Positions 7,703-17,296 of a stretch of DNA of 64,000 nt are shown here, piece after piece. The notes beneath the pieces are model-generated. The model was not told the DNA's origin. It saw only the letters and a list, made by a program, of their open reading frames with translations, and did no database searches. The first letter of the stretch is position 1; every line of letters begins with the position of its first letter. The position numbers were made by a program, and so were the translations under genes. The stretch spans positions 30,439 through 94,438 of the forward strand of contig DATHYT010000013.1 in assembly GCA_035459025.1 (NCBI GenBank). Reading direction: 5' to 3'. The stretch is from JAABQT01 sp035459025. Its GTDB lineage: Bacteria > Pseudomonadota > Gammaproteobacteria > Burkholderiales > SG8-39.

Positions 7703-9586
7703 CTACTGCCAGAACCGCCACATGACCCAGCTGACCCCGGCGAGCACGCCAAACAGCATCAGGAACGCATAGGTGTTGAGCAGCCCGCTTTGCAGCAGGC
7801 GCACCACGCCCGAGAACCAGCCCACCAGGCGCGCCGAGCCGTTCACGGCGATGCCGTCGATGACGGCCTGGTCGCCCGCCTTCCACAGCCCGGTGCCCAG
7901 CACGCGCGCTCCGGCGCCGAACAGCCAGGCGTTGAGCTCGTCGAAGCCGTACTTGCGCTCCACCACCGCGTACAGCGGGCCCAGGGCGATGGCGATGCGC
8001 TTGGGCAGATCGGTGCGCACACGGTACAGGAAGTACGCCGTGGCGATGCCGGCGAGTGCGAGCCAGAACGGGAGCGACGTCAGGCCGTGGCCGATGAAGG
8101 CCCACAAGCCGTGGAACTCGCCGGCGGTAGGCGGCAGCGCCGCGCCGAAGAAATCCCCGTACACCACCGGCCCCACGACGTAGCCGGCCAGCACGGACGG
8201 GATGGCGAGCAGCACGAGCGGTACGGTCACCACCGCGGGCGACTCGTGCGGGGGATGCCCGGGATCGAAGCGCGGCTTGCCGTGAAAGGCCATGAACACG
8301 AGCCGGAAGGTGTATGCGGCGGTGATAAAGACGGTGATCAGCACGCAGAGCCAGGCGAACAGCGCCCCGGGCGTCGCCGAATGACGCACCGCCTCGATGA
8401 TCGCGTCCTTGGAGAAGAAGCCCGCGAACCCCGGAATGCCGGCCGACGAGATCGCGCCCAGGAGCAGCGTCCAGTAGGTCCACGGCATGTACTGCTTCAG
8501 CCCGCCCATGCGGCGCATGTCCTGCTCGTGGTGCAGCGCGATGATCACCGAGCCCGCAGCGAGGAACAGCACCGCCTTGAAGAATGCGTGCGTCATGAGG
8601 TGGAAGATGGCGGCCGAGTACGCCGAAGCACCGAGCGCCACCGTCATGTAGCCGAGCTGCGACAGCGTCGAGTAGGCCACGACGCGCTTGATGTCGAACT
8701 GCGTGAGCGCGACCAGCGCCATGGCGAGCGCCGTGATGCCGCCGATCACCAGCACCACCGAGCGCGCGGTCGGCGAGAGCTCGTACAGCGGCGCCATGCG
8801 CGCCACCATGAAGATGCCCGCGGTCACCATGGTGGCGGCGTGGATCAGCGCCGAGATCGGCGTCGGGCCTTCCATCGAGTCGGGCAGCCAGACATGCAGC
8901 GGGAACTGCGCGCTCTTGCCCATGGCGCCGACGAACAGCAGGATCAGTATCAGCGTCATCGGCGCGGCTGACGAGGGCGCCTGCCCGAACACCGCGGCGT
9001 AGTCGAGGCTGCCAAAGTGCGCCAGCACCAGCGCGATGCCGAGCAGGAAGCCGAAGTCGCCGACGCGGTTGACCAGAAATGCCTTCAGGTTGGCGTGGAT
9101 CGCCGTGGGACGCGTGTACCAGAAGCCGATGAGGAGATAGGACACCAGCCCCACCGCCTCCCAGCCGAAGAACAGCTGCAGGAAATTGTTCGCCATCACC
9201 AGCATCAGCATCGAGAAGGTGAACAGCGAGATGTACGCAAAGAACCTCTGGTAGCCGGGATCCTCGGCCATGTAGCCGATGGTGTAGATGTGCACCATCA
9301 GCGAGACGAAGGTCACCACCACCATCATCAGCGCGGTGAGCCGGTCGATGAGGAAGCCGATCTCGACGCTGACCCCGCCGCTCGAGAGCCAGGTGTAGAC
9401 GCTGCCGTTGAAGGTGTTGCCCTGCAGGACGTCGACGAGGATCCAGCACGAGGCGAGGAACGACGCCAGCACCGACAGGATCGTCACCCAGTGCGCGCCC
9501 GCGCGCCCGATCGCGCGCCCGAAGAACCCGGCCACGACCGCGCCGGCGAGCGGCGCCAGCGGAACGAGGAGATAGAGCGCCTTCAT
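7703..9586 (-). CDS. nuoL: NADH-quinone oxidoreductase subunit L
   Basis: NuoL is the most distal antiporter-like pump subunit, with the long C-terminal lateral helix that lies along the membrane arm. The 627-residue chain has the signature HVWLPDSMEGPTPISALIHA, the channel segment FFGWEAVGLVSYLLIGFW, and DIKRVVAYSTLSQLGYM. The C-terminal 100 residues (KYGFDELN onwards) match the lateral helix and terminal anchor. Its start overlaps the nuoK stop by 4 bases (ATGA). Confidence 0.97.
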   Translation of the reverse strand: MKALYLLVPLAPLAGAVVAGFFGRAIGRAGAHWVTILSVLASFLASCWILVDVLQGNTFNGSVYTWLSSGGVSVEIGFLIDRLTALMMVVVTFVSLMVHIYTIGYMAEDPGYQRFFAYISLFTFSMLMLVMANNFLQLFFGWEAVGLVSYLLIGFWYTRPTAIHANLKAFLVNRVGDFGFLLGIALVLAHFGSLDYAAVFGQAPSSAAPMTLILILLFVGAMGKSAQFPLHVWLPDSMEGPTPISALIHAATMVTAGIFMVARMAPLYELSPTARSVVLVIGGITALAMALVALTQFDIKRVVAYSTLSQLGYMTVALGASAYSAAIFHLMTHAFFKAVLFLAAGSVIIALHHEQDMRRMGGLKQYMPWTYWTLLLGAISSAGIPGFAGFFSKDAIIEAVRHSATPGALFAWLCVLITVFITAAYTFRLVFMAFHGKPRFDPGHPPHESPAVVTVPLVLLAIPSVLAGYVVGPVVYGDFFGAALPPTAGEFHGLWAFIGHGLTSLPFWLALAGIATAYFLYRVRTDLPKRIAIALGPLYAVVERKYGFDELNAWLFGAGARVLGTGLWKAGDQAVIDGIAVNGSARLVGWFSGVVRLLQSGLLNTYAFLMLFGVLAGVSWVMWRFWQ

Positions 9587-9894
9587 CCCTTCAGCGAATC
9601 CAAGTCTTCGACGTTGATGGTGGCGAGGTTCCTGAACAGCACCACCAGGATCGCCAGGCCGATGGCCGACTCCGCAGCCGCCACCGTGAGGATGAAGAAC
9701 ACGAACACCTGCCCCGCGATGTCGCCGAGGAAGTGCGAGAAGGCGACGAAGTTGAGGTTGACGGCGAGCAGCATGAGCTCGATCGCCATCAGCAGCACGA
9801 TGACGTTGCGGCGGTTGAGGAAGATGCCCACCACGCTGATCGCGAACAGCAGCGCGCCGAGCACCAGGAAATGATTGAGCGCGAGCGGCGCCAT
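9583..9894 (-). CDS. nuoK: NADH-quinone oxidoreductase subunit K
   Basis: NuoK is a small three-helix membrane subunit of complex I, and this 103-residue product has the usual length. Conserved acidic residues sit in the helices (LLMAIELMLLAVNLNFVAF and AAAESAIGLAILV); these glutamates belong to the proton path between the Q-module and the antiporters. It overlaps nuoJ by one base (TGATG) and nuoL by four, indicating tight translational coupling. Confidence 0.97.
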   Translation of the reverse strand: MAPLALNHFLVLGALLFAISVVGIFLNRRNVIVLLMAIELMLLAVNLNFVAFSHFLGDIAGQVFVFFILTVAAAESAIGLAILVVLFRNLATINVEDLDSLKG

Positions 9895-10490
9895 CAGCGC
9901 TCCCTGTCTGCGGGCATGCTGACCAGGCGCACGCTGTCTGCGCGACGTGCCGCCAGCTGGCGCGCCGGGTCCTGCGCCTTGGTGTCCTTGCGACGGCGCA
10001 GCGTCAACGCGATGGCCGCGATGATCGCCACCAGCAGGATCACGGCGGCGATCTCGAACGCGTACACGTACTGCGTGTAGAGCACGCGGCCGAGCTCCCG
10101 GGTGTTGCTGTAGCCCGGCGGCACGACGCGCGTGGTCGCCGACGCGCCGAAGTGGCGGGTCGCCAGCATGGCGACCATCTCGAAGGCCATGATGCCGCCG
10201 ACCACCGCCGCCATCGGCAGGTTCTTCCAGAACCCCTCGCGCAGGCGCTCGAGGTTGATGTCGAGCATCATCACCACGAACAGGAACAGCACCATCACCG
10301 CCCCCACGTACACCAGCACCAGCGTGATGGCGAGGAATTCGGCGCGCAGCAGCAGCCAGATGCCGGCCGCGGTGAAGAAGGCGAGCACCAGCGCCAGCGC
10401 GCCGTGCACCGGATTGCGCGCGGTGATCACGCGCAGCGCCGAGAGCAGCAAGATGGCGGCGAAGACGTAGAAGACCACGGTCTCGAACAT
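9894..10490 (-). CDS. nuoJ: NADH-quinone oxidoreductase subunit J
   Basis: NuoJ is a five-helix membrane subunit of complex I. The 198-residue protein contains RNPVHGALALVLAFFTAAG, the VYVGAVMVLFLFVVMML helix with the conserved pi-bulge-type YVGA motif, and a positively charged C-terminal tail (TLRRRKDTKAQDP) that is typical of betaproteobacterial NuoJ. It follows nuoI by 19 bases and overlaps nuoK by one. Confidence 0.96.
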   Translation of the reverse strand: MFETVVFYVFAAILLLSALRVITARNPVHGALALVLAFFTAAGIWLLLRAEFLAITLVLVYVGAVMVLFLFVVMMLDINLERLREGFWKNLPMAAVVGGIMAFEMVAMLATRHFGASATTRVVPPGYSNTRELGRVLYTQYVYAFEIAAVILLVAIIAAIALTLRRRKDTKAQDPARQLAARRADSVRLVSMPADRER

Positions 10491-10509
10491 GCGTCAGTAG
10501 GCCCGGTTG

Positions 10510-11001
10510 TCAGCGGAAGGCAGCGTCGGCCTCGCGGTCTTTCGCGATACTCTCTTCATAGCGTTCGCCCACTGCCAGCAGCATGGGCTTGGTGTAGTAC
10601 AGGTCGCCGCGCTGCTCGCCGTGGAACTCGAAGATGCGCGTCTCGACGATGGCGTCCACGGGGCAGGCCTCCTCGCAGAAGCCGCAGTAGATGCACTTGA
10701 TGAGGTCGATGTCGTAGCGCGTGGTGCGGCGCGTGCCGTCGGCGCGCTGCTCCGACTCGATGTGGATGGCGAGCGCCGGGCATACCGCCTCGCACAGCTT
10801 GCAGGCGATGCAGCGCTCTTCGCCATTCGGGTAGCGGCGCAGCGCGTGTAGCCCCCGGAAGCGCGGGCTCTGCGGCGTCTTCTCCTCGGGAAACTGCACC
10901 GTGATCTTGCGCGCGAACAGGTGCCGCCCGGTGAGCGCCAGCCCCTTGAACAGCTCGAGCAGCAGGAACGCGCGGAAGAAGTCGGTCACGCGCGCGATCA
11001 T
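10510..11001 (-). CDS. nuoI: NADH-quinone oxidoreductase subunit I (two [4Fe-4S])
   Basis: NuoI carries clusters N6a and N6b, which pass electrons towards the quinone site. The 163-residue protein has an N-terminal amphipathic helix and two ferredoxin motifs: C64-x2-C67-x2-C70-x3-C74P and C103-x2-C106-x2-C109-x3-C113P. Start MIARVTDFF at 11001 overlaps the nuoH stop by four bases. A much longer open frame continues upstream in the same phase, but it is antisense-type readthrough opposite nuoH codons and is not part of the gene. Confidence 0.97.
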   Translation of the reverse strand: MIARVTDFFRAFLLLELFKGLALTGRHLFARKITVQFPEEKTPQSPRFRGLHALRRYPNGEERCIACKLCEAVCPALAIHIESEQRADGTRRTTRYDIDLIKCIYCGFCEEACPVDAIVETRIFEFHGEQRGDLYYTKPMLLAVGERYEESIAKDREADAAFR

Positions 11002-12035
11002 CGCCACAGGCTCCACGGCGTCTGCATCCACAGGCCGATCACCGCGATCCACACCAGCGTCAGCGGAATGAACACCTTCCACCCCAGGCGCATGATCTGG
11101 TCGTAGCGGTAGCGCGGGAACGTGGCGCGGATCCACAGGAACATGGACACGATGACGAAGATCTTGGCGAGCAGCCAGAGAATCGGCGGCACCGCGTCGA
11201 ACACCGGGCTCGAGATCGGCGGCTGCCAGCCGCCGAAGAACATCACCGCCGTGAGCGCGCTGATCAGCAGCATGTTCATGTACTCGGCGAGAAAGAACAG
11301 CGCGAAGCTCATGCCCGAGTACTCGATCATGTGGCCGGCGACGATCTCCGACTCGCCTTCCACCACGTCGAACGGCGCGCGGTTGGTCTCGGCCACGCCG
11401 GCGACGAAGTACACCACCAGCATCGGCAGGAGCGGCAGCCAGTTCCAGGACAGAAACGTGAGCCCCATGTCGGCGAAGCGGCCCCGCCCCTGCTGCGCGA
11501 CGATGTCCGACAGGTTGAGGCTGCCCGAGACCATCAGCACCACCACCAGCGCGAAGCCCATGGCGAGCTCGTAGGACACCATCTGCGCCGCCGAGCGCAT
11601 GGCGCCGAGGAACGCGTACTTGGAGTTCGAGGCCCAGCCGGCGATGATCACGCCGTAGACGCCGAGCGAGCTCAGCGCCAGCACGTAGAGCAGCCCGGCG
11701 TTGATGTCGGCGAGCACCAGCTCGGGCGCGAACGGGATTACCGCCCACGCCGCCATTGCCGGCATCAGCATCATGATCGGCGCCACGATGAACAGCGCCG
11801 TGCTGGCGTTGGTCGGGACGATGATCTCCTTGAGCAGCAGCTTCACGCCGTCCGCGATCGGCTGCAGCAGGCCGCGAGGGCCGACGCGGTTGGGGCCGAT
11901 GCGGATCTGGATCCAGCCGATGAGCTTGCGCTCCCACAACGTCAGGTAGGCCACGGCGAGAAACAGCGGCGCGACGATGGCCACGATGCCCGCGAGGTTC
12001 CAGGCCGTGTCGACGAGCGCGAGGCGCCAGTCCAT
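10998..12035 (-). CDS. nuoH: NADH-quinone oxidoreductase subunit H
   Basis: NuoH anchors the hydrophilic arm and forms part of the quinone-binding chamber. The 345-residue, roughly eight-helix protein shows the family sequences LTLWERKLIGWIQIRIGPNRVGP near the N-terminus, the acidic loop ETNRAPFDVVEGESEIVAG, and FLWIRATFPRYRYDQIMRLGWK near the C-terminus. It starts one base after the nuoG stop and overlaps nuoI (ATGA). Confidence 0.97.
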   Translation of the reverse strand: MDWRLALVDTAWNLAGIVAIVAPLFLAVAYLTLWERKLIGWIQIRIGPNRVGPRGLLQPIADGVKLLLKEIIVPTNASTALFIVAPIMMLMPAMAAWAVIPFAPELVLADINAGLLYVLALSSLGVYGVIIAGWASNSKYAFLGAMRSAAQMVSYELAMGFALVVVLMVSGSLNLSDIVAQQGRGRFADMGLTFLSWNWLPLLPMLVVYFVAGVAETNRAPFDVVEGESEIVAGHMIEYSGMSFALFFLAEYMNMLLISALTAVMFFGGWQPPISSPVFDAVPPILWLLAKIFVIVSMFLWIRATFPRYRYDQIMRLGWKVFIPLTLVWIAVIGLWMQTPWSLWR

Positions 12036-14207
12036 CTAGGCCGCCTTTTCCGCGCTGAGCTTCTCGACCTGCACGCTGCCGAACATCGGTCCGAGCGGCG
12101 CTGTGCTGCCGTGCGCGGCCGCGATCCTGACGCAGTCGTCAGGCAGCCGGTCGTCCAGCGCCGCAGCGAGCTTCGCGCTGCCTTCGCCCTGGCGCACGCG
12201 CACCGGCTGGCCGTCGGCGAGGCCGAGCCTTTGCATCAGCCGGGCGTTCATCCAGGCGCGCGGCGCGCGTGCATCGCGCGTTTTCTGCAGCGACGACGCG
12301 CGGCGCACGAGCGGATCGGCGAAGTAGATCGGCACCTCGGCGATGCGCTCGATGCCGGTCGGCGGGGTCGCAGCCCCCCCCGCCGGGGCGTCGATGCCGT
12401 TGCCCAGCAGCGCGGCCACGTCGCGGCCGCTGAGGCAGGCATCGCGCACCTGCTCGATCGTGTCGAATTCGAATCCCGGCCTGCCGAGCATCGTGCCGAG
12501 GACGCGCAGCACCTTCCATGCCGGACGCGCCTCCCCCAGCGGCCGCGCGCACGCATGAAAGCCCTGCACGCGGCCTTCGGTGTTGATGAAGGTGCCCGCC
12601 GTCTCGGTGAACGGCGCGATCGGCAGCAGCACGTCGCCGAGCTCGGACCGCCAGGCGGTCAGATTGACGATGAATTTCGCGCGCGCGGCCGCGCGCGGGT
12701 CGGCGCAATCGAGCGCGGGCTCGACGTTGAGCAGCAGCAGCGCCTCCTTCTTCAGGGCTTCGGGCAGGCCGCCGCCGCTCGGCAGCCCGGCCACGTAGCC
12801 GCCGACCGAGTTCGCCGCCTCACCGAAGAACCCCAGCTTGACGCCCAGCGCCTGCGCCGCGGCGTGGATCGCCGCCGCTTGCGGATGCTGCTGCGCGAAG
12901 TTGCCGAGCAGCACGGCGGCGTTCTTCGCGCCGGCGAGTGCGTCCTTGAAAGCGGCGATGGCGCCCGGGATTGCGGAGGGCGCCACGATGGTCTTGCTCG
13001 CGATCGGCATCAGCCAGTCGTCGTCGACCGAGTGCAGCACGTGGATCTGCGCACCGCGCTTGGCGGCCTGCCGCAGCCGGTGCGCAAGGAGCGGATGGTC
13101 CTTGCGCAGGAACGAGCCGATCACCAGCACGGCGTCCAGCGACCCGAGTTCGGCGATCGGCATGCCGAGCCAGGGGATGCCCTGGCGCCGCCCGTCGGCG
13201 CTGAAGTCGCCGTGGCGCAGCCGGAAATCGGCCGCACCGAGCCTGCCGGCGAGGTACAGCTCCTCCAGCGTGGCGTGCGGCGAGGCGAGCACGCCGGCGT
13301 CCGCGAGGCCCGCCACGGCGCGCTCGAGCGCCACTTCCCACTCGACTTCCTGCAGGCGGCCGTCGATGCGCGCCATCGGCCGCGTCAGTCGATCCGGGGC
13401 GTTCAGGCCTTCGTAGGAGAAGCGGTCCTTGTCCGAGAGCCAGCACTCGTTCACCGCTTCGTTCTCGAGCGGCAGCACGCGCAGCACCTCGTTTTGCTTC
13501 ACCTGCACCACGAGGTTCGAGCCGAGGCCATCGTGCGGCGAGACCGAGCGCCGGCGCGAGAGCTCCCAGGTGCGCGCGGCGTAGCGGAACGGCTTCGAGG
13601 TGAGCGCGCCCACCGGGCACAGGTCGATCATGTTGCCCGAGAGCTCCGAGTCCACGCCGCGGCCGACGAACGCGACGATCTCGGCCAGCTCGCCGCGGTT
13701 CACCATGCCGAGCTCCATGACGCCGCCGATCTCCTCGCCGAAACGCACGCAGCGCGTGCACTGGATGCAGCGCGTCATTTCCTCGGCGGCGACCAGGGGC
13801 CCCAGGTCCTTGCGCAGCACGACCCGCTTTTCCTCCTGGTAGCGCGAGGCCGAGCCGCCGTAGCCGACCGCCAGGTCCTGCAACTGGCATTCGCCGCCCT
13901 GGTCGCAGATCGGGCAGTCGAGCGGGTGGTTGATGAGCAGGAACTCCATGACCCCGTTCTGCGCCTTCTTCGCGCTCGGCGAGTGCGTCCACACCTTCAT
14001 GCCGTCGGACACCGGGGTGGCGCAGGCGGGCATGGGCTTGGGCGCTTTCTCCACCTCGACCAGGCACATGCGGCAGTTGGCGGCAATCGAGAGCTTCGAG
14101 TGGTAGCAGAAGTGCGGCACGTAGATGCCGAGGCGCTTCGCCGCCTCGATCACCGGGGTGCCCGGCGCCACCTCGATCGGCCTGCCGTCGATTTCGAGCT
14201 TCGGCAT
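12036..14207 (-). CDS. nuoG: NADH-quinone oxidoreductase subunit G
   Basis: NuoG carries the electron-relay clusters N1b, N4 and N5 of the peripheral arm. The 723-residue protein begins with a [2Fe-2S] ferredoxin domain (FCYHSKLSIAANCRMC ... ACATP). It continues with the His-Cys segment (HPLDCPICDQGGECQLQ) and a further cluster motif (RCIQCTRC ... C), followed by a molybdopterin-oxidoreductase-like domain without obvious cofactor residues. I start at 14207 (MPKLEIDGRPIEV), which overlaps the nuoF stop by ATGA. Upstream extensions match nuoF coding sequence. Confidence 0.96.
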   Translation of the reverse strand: MPKLEIDGRPIEVAPGTPVIEAAKRLGIYVPHFCYHSKLSIAANCRMCLVEVEKAPKPMPACATPVSDGMKVWTHSPSAKKAQNGVMEFLLINHPLDCPICDQGGECQLQDLAVGYGGSASRYQEEKRVVLRKDLGPLVAAEEMTRCIQCTRCVRFGEEIGGVMELGMVNRGELAEIVAFVGRGVDSELSGNMIDLCPVGALTSKPFRYAARTWELSRRRSVSPHDGLGSNLVVQVKQNEVLRVLPLENEAVNECWLSDKDRFSYEGLNAPDRLTRPMARIDGRLQEVEWEVALERAVAGLADAGVLASPHATLEELYLAGRLGAADFRLRHGDFSADGRRQGIPWLGMPIAELGSLDAVLVIGSFLRKDHPLLAHRLRQAAKRGAQIHVLHSVDDDWLMPIASKTIVAPSAIPGAIAAFKDALAGAKNAAVLLGNFAQQHPQAAAIHAAAQALGVKLGFFGEAANSVGGYVAGLPSGGGLPEALKKEALLLLNVEPALDCADPRAAARAKFIVNLTAWRSELGDVLLPIAPFTETAGTFINTEGRVQGFHACARPLGEARPAWKVLRVLGTMLGRPGFEFDTIEQVRDACLSGRDVAALLGNGIDAPAGGAATPPTGIERIAEVPIYFADPLVRRASSLQKTRDARAPRAWMNARLMQRLGLADGQPVRVRQGEGSAKLAAALDDRLPDDCVRIAAAHGSTAPLGPMFGSVQVEKLSAEKAA

Positions 14208-15553
14208 CAGGCGGCTTCCTTCACGGCGGGCAGCGCGTGCGCGCCGGCACGGCCCCATTTCGGCTCGATCTCGGCGCCCTGCACCAGGCAGCGCTGGTGC
14301 TCGACGTGGTGCTCGAACTCGTCGCGGAAGTGCTTCAGAAAGCTCTTCACCGGCAGCGCCGCGGCGTCACCCAGCGCGCAGATGGTGCGGCCGGCAATGT
14401 TGTCCGAAACGTCGTCGAGCAGCGCGAGGTCCTCCCTGCGCCCCTGCCCGTTCTCGATTCGGTGCACCACGCGATACAGCCATCCCGTGCCTTCGCGGCA
14501 GGGGGTGCACTGGCCGCAGGACTCCTCGAAGTAGAAGTACGACAGGCGCTCGAGCGCGCGCACCATGCAGGTGGTCTCGTCCATCACGATCACCGCGCCC
14601 GAGCCGAGCATCGAGCCGGCCTTGGCGATCGAGTCGTAGTCCATGTCGGTGGCCAGCATGGTTGCGGCAGGCAGCACCGGCATCGACGACCCGCCGGGGA
14701 TCACCGCCTTCAGCTTGCGGCCGCCGCGTACGCCGCCCGCCATCTCCAGCAGCTGCGCGAACGGCGTGCCGAGCTTGACTTCGTAGTTGCCGGGCCGGTT
14801 GACGTGGCCGGTGACCGAGAAGATCTTGGTGCCGCCGTTGTTCGGCCGCCCCAGCGCAAGGAACGCGTCCGCGCCATGGCGCATGATCCAGGGCACCGCG
14901 GCGAGGGTCTCGGTGTTATTGACGGTGGTCGGCTTGCCGTACAGGCCGTAGCTTGCCGGGAACGGCGGCTTGAAGCGCGGCTGCCCCTTCTTGCCCTCGA
15001 GCGACTCGAGCATCGCCGTTTCCTCGCCGACGATGTAGGCACCGTAGCCGGCGTGCGCGTACAGCTCGAAGCGGAATCCCGAGCCGAGGATGTCCTTGCC
15101 GAGATAGCCCGCGTCGTAGGCTTCCTTCAGCGCCTCCTCGAATTGCTCGTAGACCGCCCAGATCTCGCCGTGGATGTAGTTGTAGCCCGCGGTCGCGCCC
15201 ATCGCGTAGCCGGCGATGATCATGCCCTCGATCACCGCGTGCGGGTTGTAGCGCAGCAGGTCGCGGTCCTTGCAGGTGCCGGGCTCGCCCTCATCGGAAT
15301 TGCAGACCAGGTACTTGGCGCCGGCATACTGCCGCGGCATGAACGACCATTTCAGCCCGGTGGGAAAGCCGGCGCCGCCGCGACCGCGCAGCGCGGATTT
15401 CTTCACCTCGGCGATCACCGCGTCGGGCGCCACGCCCTCCTTGAGCAGGCGGCGCAGCGCCGCATAGCCCTCGCGCGCCTCGTAATCCTTGAGGCGCCAG
15501 TTGCGGCCGTCCAGGCCGGCCATCAGGATCGCGTCGGGGCCGTAATCGAGCAT
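14207..15553 (-). CDS. nuoF: NADH-quinone oxidoreductase subunit F (FMN, NADH site)
   Basis: NuoF binds NADH and FMN, and it holds cluster N3 at the entry of complex I. The 448-residue protein has the glycine-rich GRGGAGFPTGLKW segment, the NSDEGEPGTCKDRD loop, AHAGYGAYIVGEETAM, and the C-terminal ESCGQCTPCREGTGW cluster ligands with a fourth cysteine in GRTICALGD. Its start is one base from the nuoE stop. Confidence 0.97.
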   Translation of the reverse strand: MLDYGPDAILMAGLDGRNWRLKDYEAREGYAALRRLLKEGVAPDAVIAEVKKSALRGRGGAGFPTGLKWSFMPRQYAGAKYLVCNSDEGEPGTCKDRDLLRYNPHAVIEGMIIAGYAMGATAGYNYIHGEIWAVYEQFEEALKEAYDAGYLGKDILGSGFRFELYAHAGYGAYIVGEETAMLESLEGKKGQPRFKPPFPASYGLYGKPTTVNNTETLAAVPWIMRHGADAFLALGRPNNGGTKIFSVTGHVNRPGNYEVKLGTPFAQLLEMAGGVRGGRKLKAVIPGGSSMPVLPAATMLATDMDYDSIAKAGSMLGSGAVIVMDETTCMVRALERLSYFYFEESCGQCTPCREGTGWLYRVVHRIENGQGRREDLALLDDVSDNIAGRTICALGDAAALPVKSFLKHFRDEFEHHVEHQRCLVQGAEIEPKWGRAGAHALPAVKEAA

Positions 15554-15554
15554 G

Positions 15555-16037
15555 TCAGGACTTCCTCGAGAGCTCGTCCACCAGCGCGTCGAGCTTCTCG
15601 TTCGTCATGTAATCGCACATGCGCTTGTTGTCGACCAGCACCACGGGCGCCATGGCGCAGGCGCCCATGCATTCGCCCTCCTTCAGCGTGAACCAGCCGT
15701 CCGGCGTGGTCTCGTTGAAGTCGATGCCGAGGCGCTTCCTGAGGTGGTCGGCTGCCGCGAGCGCGCCCTGCAGCCCGCACGGCAGGCAGGTGCATATCGT
15801 CAGCTTGTGCGTGCCGGTCGGCTGGCGGTTGTACATGGTGTAGAAGCTCGCCACCTCGTGGACCGCGACCGGCGCCATGCCGAGGTACTGCGCGACGAAG
15901 TCCATGACTTCGGTCGACAACCAGCCCTTTTCGTCCTGGGCGACGATGAGCGCGGCCATCACCGCCGATTGCTTGCGATCGGGCGGGTACTTCGCGACCT
16001 CGCGGTCGATCTTCTTCAGCGATTCGGCCGAGAGCAT
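15555..16037 (-). CDS. nuoE: NADH-quinone oxidoreductase subunit E (24 kDa type)
   Basis: NuoE carries the off-path [2Fe-2S] cluster N1a beside the FMN. The 160-residue thioredoxin-like protein has the four ligands C82, C87, C123 and C127 in ICTCLPCG and GECMGACAMAP, with the conserved VASFYTMY helix between them. Start MLSAESLKKID at 16037 lies 5 bases after nuoD. Confidence 0.97.
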   Translation of the reverse strand: MLSAESLKKIDREVAKYPPDRKQSAVMAALIVAQDEKGWLSTEVMDFVAQYLGMAPVAVHEVASFYTMYNRQPTGTHKLTICTCLPCGLQGALAAADHLRKRLGIDFNETTPDGWFTLKEGECMGACAMAPVVLVDNKRMCDYMTNEKLDALVDELSRKS

Positions 16038-16042
16038 GCGCG

Positions 16043-17296
16043 CTACCGGTCGATTTCGCCGAACACGATGTCCAGCGTGCTGATGATCGCCACCGCGTCG
16101 GCCAGCATGTGGCCGCGCGCCATCTCGTCCATCGCCGAAAGGTGCGTGAAGGCCGGGGAGCGCAGCTTCATGCGGTAGGGCTTGTTGGCGCCGTCGGAGA
16201 TGAAGTACACGCCGAATTCCCCCTTCGGACCCTCGACCCCGGCATAGGCCTCGCCTTCGGGCACGTGCATGCCCTCGGTAAAGAGCTTGAAGTGATGGAT
16301 CAGCTCCTCCATGCTCCCCTTCATCTCGGCGCGCGAGGGCGGCGCCACCTTGTGGTTGTCCGTGATCACCGGCCCCGGGTTCTTGCGCAGCCAGTCCACG
16401 CACTGCTTGATGATGCGGTTCGACTGGCGCATCTCCTCCATGCGCACCAGGTAGCGGTCGTAGGTGTCGCCGTTGCGGCCCACCACGATGTCGAAGTCGA
16501 GCCGGTCGTACACCTCGTAGGGCTGCTTCTTGCGCAGGTCCCATTCGACGCCCGAGCCGCGCAGCATCGGTCCGGTAAAACCACGTGCCAGCGCCTGCTC
16601 CGGCGACACCACACCGATGCCCACGGTGCGCTGTTTCCAGATGCGGTTGTCGGTGAGCAGCGTCTCGTAGTCATCCACGCACTTGGGGAAGCGCCGGGTG
16701 AAGTCCTCGATGAAATCGAGGAGCGAGCCCTGGCGGTTGGCGTTCATTTCGGCGAGCGCGCGCGCGTTGCGGGACTGCTGCGCCTCGTACTTCGGCATCG
16801 AATCGGGCAGGTCGCGGTACACGCCACCCGGCCGGTAGTACGCGGCGTGCATGCGCGCGCCGGACACCGCCTCGTAGCAGTCGAGCAGGTCCTCGCGCTC
16901 GCGAAAGCCGTACAGGAACACGGTCATCGCGCCGAGATCGAGCCCCAGCGTGGCGACGCCGAACAGGTGATTCATGATGCGCGTGATCTCGTCGAACATC
17001 ACCCGGATGTACTGCGCGCGGATCGGCACTTCGACGCCGAGCAGCTTCTCCAGCGACATGCAAAACGCATGCTCGCTGCACATCATGGAGATATAGTCGA
17101 GCCGGTCCATATAGGGCAGCGACTGGATGTACATGCGCGATTCGGCGAGCTTTTCGGTCGCGCGGTGCAGCAGGCCGATGTGCGGGTCGGCGCGCTGCAC
17201 CACCTCGCCGTCCAACTCGAGCACCAGCCGCAGCACGCCGTGCGCGGCGGGGTGCTGCGGCCCGAAATTGACGGTGTAGTTCCTGATCTCCGCCAT
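16043..17296 (-). CDS. nuoD: NADH-quinone oxidoreductase subunit D (49 kDa type)
   Basis: NuoD forms the quinone-binding pocket with NuoB. The 417-residue protein starts with the family hallmark NYTVNFGPQHPAAHGVLRL, whose histidine contacts the quinone headgroup. It ends with DIVFGEIDR, the conserved C-terminus descended from NiFe hydrogenases but without metal ligands. It is separate from nuoC, as in most betaproteobacteria and unlike the E. coli nuoCD fusion. The start at 17296 overlaps the nuoC stop by ATGA. Confidence 0.97.
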   Translation of the reverse strand: MAEIRNYTVNFGPQHPAAHGVLRLVLELDGEVVQRADPHIGLLHRATEKLAESRMYIQSLPYMDRLDYISMMCSEHAFCMSLEKLLGVEVPIRAQYIRVMFDEITRIMNHLFGVATLGLDLGAMTVFLYGFREREDLLDCYEAVSGARMHAAYYRPGGVYRDLPDSMPKYEAQQSRNARALAEMNANRQGSLLDFIEDFTRRFPKCVDDYETLLTDNRIWKQRTVGIGVVSPEQALARGFTGPMLRGSGVEWDLRKKQPYEVYDRLDFDIVVGRNGDTYDRYLVRMEEMRQSNRIIKQCVDWLRKNPGPVITDNHKVAPPSRAEMKGSMEELIHHFKLFTEGMHVPEGEAYAGVEGPKGEFGVYFISDGANKPYRMKLRSPAFTHLSAMDEMARGHMLADAVAIISTLDIVFGEIDR